Assembly: GCF_023746535.1 (NCBI RefSeq)
Contig: NZ_CP098747.1
Coordinates: 1,494,364-1,558,363 of the forward strand
Reading direction: 5' to 3'
Source of the DNA: Sneathiella marina
GTDB lineage: Bacteria; Pseudomonadota; Alphaproteobacteria; Sneathiellales; Sneathiellaceae
DNA: 64,000 bases
The position numbers and the translations under genes were made by a program. Shown here in pieces: positions 1 to 8,700 of the stretch (within the stretch, counting starts at the first letter, position 1; the number at the start of each line of letters is the position of its first letter). The notes under the pieces were generated by a model. The model searched no databases. It worked only from the letters and a program-made list of their open reading frames with translations, and was not told where the DNA came from.

Positions 1-84
1 GAAGCCCAGAATATTCACATAGAAATCTATGGCGGCGTCATAGTCTTTGACAACAACCGCCGTCAGGCCGAGATACTGTTTCAT
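1..84 (-). CDS. VOC (glyoxalase/bleomycin resistance) family protein, N-terminal fragment
   Basis: Only the first 28 codons are inside the window; the gene runs off the left edge. The peptide begins MKQYLGLTAVVVKDYDAAID and continues FYVNILGF. This is the usual first strand and helix of a VOC fold: a beta strand with a metal-binding side, then D-x-x-x-A-x-x-F-Y-x-x-x-L-G-F. VOC proteins are metal-dependent lyases, dioxygenases or drug-binding proteins, and the fragment is too short to say which. The start is the ATG at 84, 15 bases after the stop of the small gene at 100-363 on the same strand, so the two probably form one operon. Confidence 0.7.
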   Translation of the reverse strand, partial: MKQYLGLTAVVVKDYDAAIDFYVNILGF

Positions 85-99
85 GATGCGTCTCGGCGG

Positions 100-363
100 T
101 CAGCGCATACTACTGAGATTGGTTATGAGAACAGATTTGACCGCCCGCACTTTATCAGACACATATTTGGCCTTCTGCGCATCCTCCTCCATATGGTCAT
201 GGATCATGTCGGCGCAGCGATCCCTCTCCTCGATCAGGGCGCGGATAATGGCATGCTCGATGGCATCGGCAACCTCCGTTGGATGATCATCCTCAGACAC
301 GCCAAGGATCTCCCGAACTTCCTTCGCTGTATCTTCCGCCCGCTCCCGTAGACTTTTTGACAT
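100..363 (-). CDS. Small hypothetical protein, 87 aa
   Basis: I do not recognise this protein. It is hydrophilic, rich in Glu, Asp, Arg and Ala, predicted largely helical, and has no signal peptide or membrane segment. The start ATG at 363 follows a GAGGGG-like ribosome binding site about 10 bases upstream. It is followed after 15 bases by the VOC-family gene on the same strand, so it is probably the first gene of a small operon. Composition and spacing support a real gene; function is unknown. Confidence 0.6.
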   Translation of the reverse strand: MSKSLRERAEDTAKEVREILGVSEDDHPTEVADAIEHAIIRALIEERDRCADMIHDHMEEDAQKAKYVSDKVRAVKSVLITNLSSMR

Positions 364-582
364 ACGCTTTAACTCCCCTCAATTACTCCCGGTTCCCGTA
401 CAGAATAGCAAAAGGTGGCGCAGATAGAAAGGGGCCTGTCATTGCCGCATATATTGAATAGGTCTTGGGGAAATCAATATATCAGGTTGTGACAATGTCA
501 TAATTTTGACATGAAGCTGTTGCCATATATCTTTGATGTTAATCGACTATTGGACGTTAAGATGTCCCCGGAGGAGAGGATC

Positions 583-768
583 ATGCCGGCTGGAAATTAT
601 GATGAGGGAATTGACCGCATGCATCTGATGGATGCGCATCGTCGGGCTAATCAGGACTTTCTCCGCCATCGGCAGAACAAGCGATTGCGCTCCCGCATAC
701 TGGGAACCGTCGCGGCCATCGTGATTATTCTTTCCTTTGTCGGCAGCTATTGGCATTACGCCCTGTAG
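583..768 (+). CDS. Small single-pass membrane protein, 61 aa
   Basis: The reading frame is open from 511, but the ATG at 583 is preceded by a very good Shine-Dalgarno sequence (GGAGGAGAGG, 570-579), so I start here. The N-terminal 35 residues are charged (Asp, Arg, His, Gln), followed by a basic stretch and one hydrophobic segment at about residues 40-58 ending WHYAL. Topology is likely a cytoplasmic N-terminus with a C-terminal membrane anchor. No family is recognised. It is a lone gene, convergent with the yciB-like gene whose stop lies 7 bases away. Confidence 0.6.
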   Translation: MPAGNYDEGIDRMHLMDAHRRANQDFLRHRQNKRLRSRILGTVAAIVIILSFVGSYWHYAL

Positions 769-775
769 CCCGTGC

Positions 776-1369
776 TTACTCCGCCGGGGCGTCCTCTTCT
801 TCCGTCATATGGCGTTTGATCAGCGGGATCTGGGAGAAGAAAAACAGGCAGTTAAGGCCGAGGATGCCATAGACCCGGAAGGCCACCCAAAGGTCGTTTG
901 AGGTGATATGGCGCACCGCTTCATTGAGGATCCCGATGGCGATCAGGAACAGCCCCAGCCGCAGGGTGAGTTTGCGCCAGCCCTCATCATCCACCTCCAG
1001 TACCTCGCCAAAAGCGGTTTTCAGGAAGGACTGCCCGAACAATAGGCCCGTCAGCAGGAAGGCGCCGCAAAGGGCGTTGGTGATGGAAACCTCGATCTTG
1101 ATAAATTCCTCATCCCCCAGAAGCAGGGTGAGGCTGCCGAAAATCAGCACGAACAGCAGCGAGACCGAGGGCAGGACGGGAATTTTCCGCATCATTGTCC
1201 AGGAGGCCGCAAACGAGGCGATACAGGCCATCAGCAAGGCGGCCGTCGCGACAAAAATATCGGCCATCTGGTCAACCACAAAAAACAAAAGCAGCGGCCC
1301 GACATCGATCAGCAGCCTGATCACGGGCGATATCTGCGGCTTGGGGTGCGGGGCCTTTTTATCCGTCAT
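776..1369 (-). CDS. yciB: YciB/IspZ family inner membrane septation protein, 197 aa
   Basis: This is an integral membrane protein with five to six hydrophobic segments. The first, LIDVGPLLLFFVVDQMADIF, starts near residue 20 and matches the typical YciB opening in which the membrane segment begins with D-x-G-P-L. Other recognisable parts are a short hydrophilic hairpin with GDEEFIKIEVSITNALCGA and the conserved W-R-K-L-T-L-R-L-G segment. YciB (intracellular septation protein A) helps cell envelope synthesis and division. The frame is open to 1435, but the ATG at 1369 (MTDKK) has AAGGGA about 12 bases upstream and gives the family's usual length of 180-200 residues. No operon partner is visible. 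Confidence 0.82.
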   Translation of the reverse strand: MTDKKAPHPKPQISPVIRLLIDVGPLLLFFVVDQMADIFVATAALLMACIASFAASWTMMRKIPVLPSVSLLFVLIFGSLTLLLGDEEFIKIEVSITNALCGAFLLTGLLFGQSFLKTAFGEVLEVDDEGWRKLTLRLGLFLIAIGILNEAVRHITSNDLWVAFRVYGILGLNCLFFFSQIPLIKRHMTEEEDAPAE

Positions 1370-1533
1370 GTGCTGGTCATCCCTTAGGGTCGCGGTTGCC
1401 TGGCTTGTCCGTCCTGTGGACGGGTTGAACGTCACACATAGCGCTGAAATGCTAGTATTTTGTTAATTTCACCAAAAATCGCGGTCTTTCTTCTAATTGA
1501 GAGCTGTCATACATCCTGAAAATGATTATTTTC

Positions 1534-1562
1534 TTGACATTTAAACCAATTAAGGGTATTGT
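1534..1562 (+). promoter_or_regulatory. Sigma-70-like promoter reading into a gene-free stretch
   Basis: TTGACA at 1534-1539, a 17-base spacer, then TATTGT at 1557-1562. The -35 is a perfect consensus. No plus-strand coding sequence starts within the next 650 bases, and the next genes at 1835-2092 read the other way. The transcript would begin near 1569 and immediately form the stem described at 1579-1629. Confidence 0.4.
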
Positions 1563-1578
1563 TGCGATCTAGAGTCAT

Positions 1579-1629
1579 TCAGGGGTTCTTCCTTACAACG
1601 AGCGGTACTCGGGTACACAGGGCCCCTGA
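1579..1629 (+). ncRNA. Candidate structured RNA downstream of a promoter
   Basis: TCAGGGG at 1579-1585 is an exact complement of CCCCTGA at 1623-1629. The enclosed loop holds a second hairpin, CGAG at 1599-1602 with CTCG at 1608-1611. The structure starts about 17 bases after a -10 box. I do not recognise a known RNA family. The 3' end is not defined, and no clear terminator was found before 1850. This is a guess from structure and position only. Confidence 0.22.
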
Positions 1630-1834
1630 CATGAGAGTAGAGGCGCGATAGTCGGGCAGTGAGACACATTTCCCAAAAAGCGACCTCGCCTTTGGTTTAC
1701 TGATTATTATTTTCTTATTTCCGGACAGGGTTCGCGGGATTTTCTGCCCGCAAATGTTGCCGTTTGTATATTTGCCGGTGAAAAAATCGGGAGGCGATTT
1801 TGACCGGTCGATTATACAGCTGCAAGCCCCTGCC

Positions 1835-2092
1835 TTACGGGCAGGTGACGGAGCCTGTCGCTTTTTTAAGGGAAAACATCCAGCCTTGCGGTGCCATCGT
1901 TTTGGGATCACGGTTATCCTCGCCGTAATTGACATGGGGAATGACTTTGCCGCGGTTCACCTGACCTGACGCGCTATCGAAAACAAAGCTGCAGTTGGTT
2001 TTGGTTTCGGCGTGCGGGGACAGCGGCGACAATATTAATGTCCAGAGTCCGGCGACAAGGGCCAGCAGCAGAATTCGGTCGACCTGTTTCAT
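1835..2092 (-). CDS. Small secreted hypothetical protein, 85 aa
   Basis: The N-terminus MKQVDRILLLALVAGLWTLI with a following SPHA-ET is a normal Sec signal peptide with cleavage near residue 29. The mature part is about 57 residues with two Cys (NCSFVFD near its start and VTCP at the end), which could form one disulfide in the periplasm. The start ATG at 2092 has AAGGATG about 7 bases upstream. I do not recognise the family. It is a single gene, divergent from the 2228 gene. Confidence 0.6.
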   Translation of the reverse strand: MKQVDRILLLALVAGLWTLILSPLSPHAETKTNCSFVFDSASGQVNRGKVIPHVNYGEDNRDPKTMAPQGWMFSLKKATGSVTCP

Positions 2093-2227
2093 GTGACATC
2101 CTTTGCTTTCAGGTTTCAGGAGCAGTTATGGCATGGCACTAAAAATTGCGGATGACATCGCTGTTAAAACTGCCATGATTGAAATTCCGGTGAGCCAAAA
2201 AGTCAATTATAAATCAGGGAGAGCGGG

Positions 2228-2536
2228 ATGTCGGGACATAAAGGGAAATCGGGAGTGAAGGGCCGGCGCGGCATGAAGATCCTGCTGGTGGGTGCGATGC
2301 TGACCGTGGCTGCAGGTTTTGCCTTTGCCGCGGAAAAAAACACAACGGATGTGGAGGATTTTGTATTTGGCCGGGCCGAGGCATTGCTGGTCGCGTTCAA
2401 CAACACCATCATCTCGCTTTCGGTGGATACGGAGCGGACGGCGATCGATATTGCGGCGCTTACCCAACGGGTCGGGCAGCTCGAACTCAAGCTTGCCGAA
2501 ATGGAAAAGCAACTGGCGGCGAAGGCCGGGGACTGA
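2228..2536 (+). CDS. Small exported coiled-coil protein, 102 aa
   Basis: A basic N-terminal extension (residues 1-15) precedes MKILLVGAMLTVAAGFAFA-A, a clear signal peptide, so the exported start could also be Met16 at 2273. The ATG at 2228 has CAGGGAGAG upstream. The mature part ends in a heptad-like helix (about residues 70-98, RVGQLELKLAEMEKQLAAK) that should form a coiled coil, somewhat like Lpp or SlyX-type small proteins. No family is assigned. It converges on the 423-aa secreted protein gene with a 2-base gap. Confidence 0.6.
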   Translation: MSGHKGKSGVKGRRGMKILLVGAMLTVAAGFAFAAEKNTTDVEDFVFGRAEALLVAFNNTIISLSVDTERTAIDIAALTQRVGQLELKLAEMEKQLAAKAGD

Positions 2537-2538
2537 GT

Positions 2539-3801
2539 TTAATCCGTTGCCTCAGCTTTACGGAGCGCGGCGGCAATCATCGGGTCCCGGCTGTCGAGCT
2601 TTTTCAGGTTGGCAATGATTTTTTGCCGCACATTTTCTGAATCGGCGAAAGTCAGGCGCTTTGCCCAGAACAGTTTGGAGCGCCGGAAAAACCCCGCCTC
2701 ATCCAGGAACGAGACACCGAAATAATAGGCATCTCCGACATTGTCATAGGCATCCTCGTAAAATCGTCCCTGACCATCCATGGAAAGGCGTAAAGAGCGG
2801 GCCAGCATAATGGAAATCTCGGCCGAGACCGCCGCCCGCTCAAACGCGTCGAGATAGGGCCAGCCATAGCGCAGCAATTTGACCACGTCATAGCTGTGGT
2901 GATTATTCTTGGTGCCGCGATCCTGCCAGCCATAGGGGTAGGGCTGTTCACGCAGGTTCAAGGTCGTTTCGACAATCTTGTCCAGATGCGGCACATCGCC
3001 ATTGCGATAGGCGACGATATGAAAAGTGATGCTCAAATCGTCGCTTTTATTGATATCGCCGTCCGTATCATACCAGGCGCCCCAATATCCGGTTTTGGGA
3101 TTTTGCCAGCGCTCGTCAACAATGCGGATCAGGGCGTCCGCCATTTCCTCGCGCGGATAATCGGTGCCTTCCAGGATACCCGCATAGTCAGGTATCCATA
3201 AAAGCTGGCCCAGGGACGAGGTGACATAATTGAGATCCCGGCGATGGCTGACCCCATCCACTTCCAGACGGGATACGATAATCTTGTCATACAGCGCGTC
3301 AAGTTTTTCCGGTGTGTTTACGGGCTCCAGGAATTTAAGCGGATATTTCGGCCGCTTGCCGATCAGCACCAGCTCCTTCAACGGATCGATGGAGGCATGC
3401 AGGCGGAACATCCAGGTCTTGTAACAGGCCCCCCAGGAGCCGTCGCTTTGTGTCTGCTCCAGCGCCCAGGACTGATCCTTTTCCTTGAGGCTTTCCTTCA
3501 AATCCTCCAGCCCCTGCAGCACTTTGGCGTCATAGGAGGTGTAATTGATCAGCCAATGCACCTCCCGGGCGATCTGGATGGAACAGGTTACCGTATCCCC
3601 GGCATCCTGACGGCGGGTCACTTCCTTGGTCAGGGGGGTGAGAAGCGGTTGAAATTTCTTTTTCATCGCTTTCTTGATGTGGCGTTCCGGCTTTTCGAAC
3701 TCAACCGAATAGCTATAGCGCAACTCTGTGGCGGTTGCGGGCGGGCTCGCCAATACGAAGGTGAGGGCCAGCAGTGCAGTCCCGAAAAATTGATGCTTCA
3801 T
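2539..3801 (-). CDS. Secreted hypothetical protein, possibly an alpha/alpha-toroid fold, 420 aa
   Basis: I use the ATG at 3801 (MKHQFFGTALLALTFVLASP), three codons inside the longest frame, because it starts a clean signal peptide cleaved near TATA-TEL. The mature protein has alternating helices with W-A-L-E-Q-T-Q-S-D-G-S-W-G (about residue 120), Q-N-P-K-T-G-Y-W-G-A-W-Y-D-T-D-G (about 235) and NNHHSYDVVKLLRYGWP (about 305). The QxxDGSWG-like and TGYWG-like repeats recall alpha/alpha-toroid proteins such as terpene cyclases or polysaccharide lyases, but I see no DxDD catalytic motif. It may be a periplasmic glycan-active enzyme; that is speculation. Confidence 0.6.
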   Translation of the reverse strand: MKHQFFGTALLALTFVLASPPATATELRYSYSVEFEKPERHIKKAMKKKFQPLLTPLTKEVTRRQDAGDTVTCSIQIAREVHWLINYTSYDAKVLQGLEDLKESLKEKDQSWALEQTQSDGSWGACYKTWMFRLHASIDPLKELVLIGKRPKYPLKFLEPVNTPEKLDALYDKIIVSRLEVDGVSHRRDLNYVTSSLGQLLWIPDYAGILEGTDYPREEMADALIRIVDERWQNPKTGYWGAWYDTDGDINKSDDLSITFHIVAYRNGDVPHLDKIVETTLNLREQPYPYGWQDRGTKNNHHSYDVVKLLRYGWPYLDAFERAAVSAEISIMLARSLRLSMDGQGRFYEDAYDNVGDAYYFGVSFLDEAGFFRRSKLFWAKRLTFADSENVRQKIIANLKKLDSRDPMIAAALRKAEATD

Positions 3802-3972
3802 CTCAATCATTGTCCCCTATCAGTCCGTGACCAGATCCAAGTTCATGAAGCTCAGGCTAGCATGAAAGGCCCGCGGGTGTGAATAAATTGATAAAACACG
3901 TCTTGCCCGGAGGCGCCCCGAACGCGTAGGTTTTCCATCTGGCGGACCGAAAAGAAAGCGGAGGAACGATTG

Positions 3973-4404
3973 ATGACCCTGACCCTCTCACCCACCCGGT
4001 TGATCGAGCGCTTTTATCATGAGCTCTGGAACAAGGCGGATGAAGCGGTGGCCCATGACATCCTGCATGCGGATTTTCGGTTCCGCGGTTCCCTGGGGCC
4101 GGAGCGGCGCGGACCCGACGGATTTCTTGACTATCTGCGATCGGTGCGCCTCTCGCTGCCGGATTTCATGTGCCGTATCCAGGAGATTGTGACCGAAGGC
4201 GAACAGGCGGTCGCCCGGATGGAATTTGTCGGCACCCAGGACGGCGTTTTTTATGCAACCCCGCCCACCCACAAGAAAATTACCTGGGCCGGCGCCGCCT
4301 TCTTTAAAACCAACGGGACACAAATTACGGACCTCTGGGTGCTGGGGGATATCGACGCGATCAAGCAACAACTAGGGATCGGGAGCCCGACAGATTTCGC
4401 GTGA
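3973..4404 (+). CDS. SnoaL-like / ester cyclase family protein, 143 aa
   Basis: This is a compact NTF2-like fold. The opening helix RLIERFYHELWNKADEAVAH is followed by D-I-L-H-A-D-F-R-F-R-G, a hydrophobic core strand, and IQEIVTEGEQAVARMEFVGTQDG, a standard SnoaL arrangement (helix, then E-G-E-x-x-V-A-x-R/M strand). SnoaL-like proteins include polyketide cyclases and many uncharacterised dehydratase- or isomerase-like proteins. The ATG at 3973 has GGAGGAACG just upstream; a TTG one codon earlier is also possible. It stands alone. Confidence 0.8.
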   Translation: MTLTLSPTRLIERFYHELWNKADEAVAHDILHADFRFRGSLGPERRGPDGFLDYLRSVRLSLPDFMCRIQEIVTEGEQAVARMEFVGTQDGVFYATPPTHKKITWAGAAFFKTNGTQITDLWVLGDIDAIKQQLGIGSPTDFA

Positions 4405-4425
4405 TCCGGGATCGTCTGGCAATCC

Positions 4426-4863
4426 TTAAGTGCTGCCGGCGGTTTCCTTGATTTTTCCTCGGATAAAGGCTTCGGCCTGTTCCTGATTGGATGTCGACAC
4501 GGTTTCCGAGATAATGCCTGCCAGTTTTGAGACAGCGCCGGTCAGTTTGATGGTATCCAGATAACGATGATCATTGGTCACCACGGCGTTGTAAAAATGG
4601 GTGATACCGCCTTTGGTCAACATCTTGCTGAAAAACAGCATATCGTCATAGGACAGGGTGTTTTCATGCCCCTGACTGTTATTGACGATACAGAAGTAAT
4701 GGGGGGAATTATTGAGCTTGAGAGTCTCTTCATAAATCGGGATACGTTCCGCCCGACCAAGCGGCGCAAGTATCTTTATATGGTGGAACATCTCCTCACC
4801 GACGGCATGCGTTTCGATCTCGCAATGCTTTGATTCAAAAAAGGATACTTTACGAAAATTCAT
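4426..4863 (-). CDS. Hypothetical cytoplasmic protein, 145 aa
   Basis: I cannot assign this with confidence. There is no signal peptide or membrane segment. The pattern of a short strand, a helix (YDDMLFFSKMLTKGGITHFYNAVVTND), a variable loop and a final helix (QEQAEAFIRGKIKE) resembles the STAS/SpoIIAA-like group that measures small alpha/beta domains, in which the last helix often reads A-x-x-W-I/L. The key phosphorylated Ser is not visible. The gene sits alone, upstream of a divergent AT-rich 250-base stretch. Confidence 0.5.
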   Translation of the reverse strand: MNFRKVSFFESKHCEIETHAVGEEMFHHIKILAPLGRAERIPIYEETLKLNNSPHYFCIVNNSQGHENTLSYDDMLFFSKMLTKGGITHFYNAVVTNDHRYLDTIKLTGAVSKLAGIISETVSTSNQEQAEAFIRGKIKETAGST

Positions 4864-5113
4864 CTCGTCATCGCTATCCTGGAAAACAGTGAATTGTTAA
4901 TTATAATATATAAGAAAAACAAAATATGCAAATTCATCCGCTTTTTATTACTATTCTCCGCAATGACGATGAATTCGAAAATCCACCGGTTAAGTGCCTG
5001 ATTTACGCCAGGACATCTTTAAGCAATAATGGCAATCAATTAACAAAAAATGTCTATTTGAACGAGAATTCCAATTTGGGCAATTTTTTTGGCGGGAAAG
5101 GGAGGACGTATAA

Positions 5114-5743
5114 ATGGCGCTTTCAATTATCGGCGCGGGCTTTGGCCGGACCGGGACAGACTCGTTGAAAACCGCCCTGGAAATGCTCGGGGTTGGAAAA
5201 TGTTATCATATGCATGAAGTTATGCTGCGTCAGGATCGCGTCGACAACTGGCGCGCTATCGCCAGAGGCGAGACACCGGATTGGGATATGATATTTCAAG
5301 GCTACGGGGCGACAGTGGACTGGCCGGCGGCTTTTTACTGGCGCGAGTTGAGCGCGTATTTTCCAGACGCAAAAATCCTGTTGAGCGTGCGGGATGCGGG
5401 GCGCTGGTATGACAGTATGGAAAAAACCATCTTCACCACTTTACGCAAGACCAAGGATTTGGAATCGCTGGGTTTGCGGCTGATCCGCGACAAGGTATTC
5501 GCAGGCAATATTGACGACAGGGATCATGTGATTGACAGCTATCAGCGGAATATTGCCGACGTGCAGGCAACCTTCCCGCCGGAGCGTTTATTGACCTATG
5601 AAACGGGGAGCGGCTGGGATCCCATCTGTAAATTTCTGGATGTACCCGTGCCTGAGGATGCCTATCCCCACAAAAACCAGAGCAACGAATTCCACCAGAA
5701 AATAGACACGCTTAATAAAATACGGGAAGAGAAGAGGGACTAG
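5114..5743 (+). CDS. Sulfotransferase-family P-loop protein, 209 aa
   Basis: The N-terminus contains the 5'-phosphosulfate binding loop of the bacterial/eukaryotic DUF-type sulfotransferase family: IIGAGFGRTGTDSLKTALEM at residues 4-23 (G-F-G-R-T-G-T). The 3'-phosphate region is seen in A-K-I-L-L-S-V-R-D-A-G-R-W-Y-D-S (about 94-109), where the Arg and Ser usually contact PAPS. The length of about 210 fits the family. Substrate is unknown; it could be a small molecule or a carbohydrate. The start is after AAAGGGAGGACG. It is convergent with the AsmA gene, 29 bases away. A sulfated surface product is conceivable, but no sulfate-activation genes are here. Confidence 0.82.
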   Translation: MALSIIGAGFGRTGTDSLKTALEMLGVGKCYHMHEVMLRQDRVDNWRAIARGETPDWDMIFQGYGATVDWPAAFYWRELSAYFPDAKILLSVRDAGRWYDSMEKTIFTTLRKTKDLESLGLRLIRDKVFAGNIDDRDHVIDSYQRNIADVQATFPPERLLTYETGSGWDPICKFLDVPVPEDAYPHKNQSNEFHQKIDTLNKIREEKRD

Positions 5744-5772
5744 AGCCCTGAAAACCAACCAGGTGTCGCGGA

Positions 5773-8700
5773 CTACTCGTTTTCCCCGCCGAACAGTTTA
5801 TTGAGGCCGGAGCCGACGGATTTCAGGAGGCTTCCGGCTTCTTCTGCTGTTGCGCCGAGCAGGCCCTTATTCTTCGATTGTTCTGCGGTCAATGTCAGGT
5901 CTGCAGGTGCCTTGGTGTCGGCTACTTTTTCAAAAGCGAGGGCGCAGGGAGGTTTGTTGCCGCCCAGAATATCCGTCCCGAAAACAGTATTAACGGCATT
6001 GACAGGATTGAGAAGGCTGAGGATACCGACGCTGAGATTTTTTGTTCCCGCAACGGGATTGGGAATGGCTTGCGGGGATTTCAATGTCCCGGTAACCAGA
6101 ATGGGGACAACCAGGTCGGCCACCCCGACGGTCCGGGCGCTTGTGCCGATGGTCAGCGCCAAGGTTTCATCACGCAGGTTGATGTTGCCGCTGGCGGCAA
6201 TGACCAGATCGTCCGTATCGACCATGGCCACGGCCGGGGTCATCAAGCCGTTTTCGATATTGAAGCGAATGACCATACAGTCGAAGGGGGCGTTTTTCTT
6301 GTCCCCGAAAAAAGTCGAGAAGATATTCCCGGCGCCAAAACTCAAAAACCCGAGGAACCCGCTATCGATTTGTCCTTTGCGGGAAATCCAGTCCGTCCGC
6401 CCGTTAAGGCTGCTCGCCAGTTTTCGGGGGCTGTTTCCCGACGCGGTGAGATCGCTATGGCTATCGAGAATTAACCGGACATCGTCGGTCACCACCACAT
6501 CCAGGTCCTGTATGGTCGAGCTTAAAGTCAGCTTCGGAACCTCGACAGCGGTGTTGTAGATGAGGCTTGTCTCCAGCGTTCCCTTGCCTTTTTCCATGCG
6601 CAACGGATCGAGCGAAAGAACCTTGTTTTCCAGCAGGATATTGGCTGTCACATTATCCAGTTCCATCACATTGCTGACTTTCAGCTTCTTGATATCGATG
6701 ATCATATTGGCATTATATTCCGCCAGAATTTCCGTTGGAAACGGGGTGTCCTTGAACACATACTTATCCTCACCCGCTGCCGCCGGCGCAGTTTCCCCGC
6801 TGCTTGCGCTTTTCGTTTTCGCCTCCTTTGGCTCAGGCTGGAAAATGGATAAGTCAATCAGGTTCGAGGTAAGGGTTCCCTGTATATCCCGAGGGTCATC
6901 AGCCAGGCTGACAGTAAGCTGCCCCGCCAGATCAGAAGGTCCGACGCGTGCCGCCAAACCGCTGAGATGAATATTTTCCCGATCCGCGACAAGCGTCGCC
7001 TTGGCATTGACCGGTGCCACATCCGGCAGATCCTGGATCAGCATTCGATATGCGGTCAGGCTGGGGGCCTGAAAGCTCATTTCAAGATTTGCCTTCGGCG
7101 TTGTCCGCGCGTTGCTGATTTTCCCGACAAGCGACATATTTGACTCGCCCAGGCTCACCGTCAAGTCGATGGGCATGTCGGAATCCTGCACCAGGCTAAT
7201 CAGCCGCCCGGTTTTCAGGTCGGTGACCAGGGGCAGCTCGATTTTCTCCTTGCCCAGGATCAGTGTGCTTTTTGCCTTGAGCTCCAGGGTGTTGGGGGTT
7301 TCAGGGATAATCAGGTCGAGAGAGGTTTGCGAGAAACCGGCAATCTTCCCACCGCTGAAGCTGATGCCGGGAACGGACAGGTGCAGCTTCCCCCGAAGGC
7401 TGGCCACCAATGCCCGCGGGCTGCGTCCGCGCGCCGAGAAGTCTCCCTGGCCGGTGATCCCCTGTTCCAGGGTAATCTTGCCCTTGCGGGTCCTTGCAAC
7501 GGTTTCCCCTTTCCAGCGGGCAATATTGAAACGGGCGGTGAAGTCATAGACGGACGGCTTGGTGTCAAATGTCATCTGGGCCGTCAAGTCGGACCCGTCA
7601 TATTGAAAGGCCTTGATCGAGGTGGCCAGCTTCCCCTGTTTCAACAGCGTGTTGGTAGTAATGGGGCCGAATTCCACCTCCTCGTACAGGGCTTTATCAA
7701 GATGCAGTTTCAAATCCATGTCAAAGCTTTGCAAACCGGAAAGCTCCAGTGCCTTGTCGGACAGGAAGGCCACGAAGGCATCCTCTTCCTGCGCCTGCTC
7801 GGCGGACAGCTGGGATTTCTCAGGCGCTTGTGGCAGCAGGGCAAGCAGCCGGTCCACATCGATGCCTTTCCCGTCAATATCCAGTTCAATCGCGGGAGGT
7901 TCGGCGCCTTCGTCAATCTTGCCGGTGGCTATTGCCGAGATCAGGGGGCCGGAAAATGTCAGCTTTTCAAATGTTGTTACCTGATCCTGATGATGCAGGG
8001 TGCCGGTAACGGTGATCGGGTCTGTGCCAGTTTCCTTGATTGCCTTGGCTGCCGGTAAATCCAGCCAGAGGGCAAGCTTGCGGGCCGATCCCGCTTTGAA
8101 ATCCACATGGGCTTCGGTCTTGGGTGTCGGGGATAAATCGCGGGTCCCCTCAATTTTCAATGTGGCAAGCTTTGATTGCAGACGGGTCGTGAAATCCATG
8201 CCTGTGAGGTCGTTCGCCGTTCTTTTGGGGGTGACATTTCCGGTTAGCGTTACCGGCTGTCCCTTAAATGTCATCGTCCCGTCCAGCTGGCCCGGGCCGC
8301 GTGTTTCCTTTCGGGTCAGGTTGATCTTGGCGGCTGATATCATGGCGTCTTTCGATGTATCGGCGATCGGCGTCAAGGTCAGATTTAAATCAAAGCGGGC
8401 GTTCTGCGCCAGCTGCTGGATCGTCGGTCCGTCGCTGGTAAAACTCAGGCTGCCGGTTCCCGTTCCCGATATCGGCAGGCTGTCCAGAGCCAGACCCTCG
8501 CCAATTTTATCGAAGGGGATTTTTGCCATCTGGGCATCCGCTGTGAGAGCGGCATTGCCGTTTTTATCCCGCAAGCTGACGTCCCCGGACAGGGTGCCGC
8601 CATATAACGAAAGCTGCTGGAGCTTTGCGCTCAAGCTGCCCTCCTTGATGGCACCGTTTGCCAGGATCGGGCCCATGGTGATGCGGTGGGTGATGATCTT

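Larger units (their letters stand above)
1370..1834. other. Gene-poor stretch between yciB and a secreted hypothetical gene
   Basis: No reading frame here looks like a real protein; the longest (minus strand, 1579-1935) is rich in Lys, Arg, Ser and Cys without a plausible fold and overlaps the better gene at 1835-2092. The stretch holds the promoter and stem structure listed separately. A short inverted repeat (CCTGCC / GGCAGG) lies at the end of the 1835-2092 gene. Confidence 0.5.

Noticed and set aside
1579-1935. 118-codon frame on the minus strand
   Set aside because: Lys/Arg/Ser-rich with no plausible fold, no ribosome binding site, and overlaps the better supported gene at 1835-2092.
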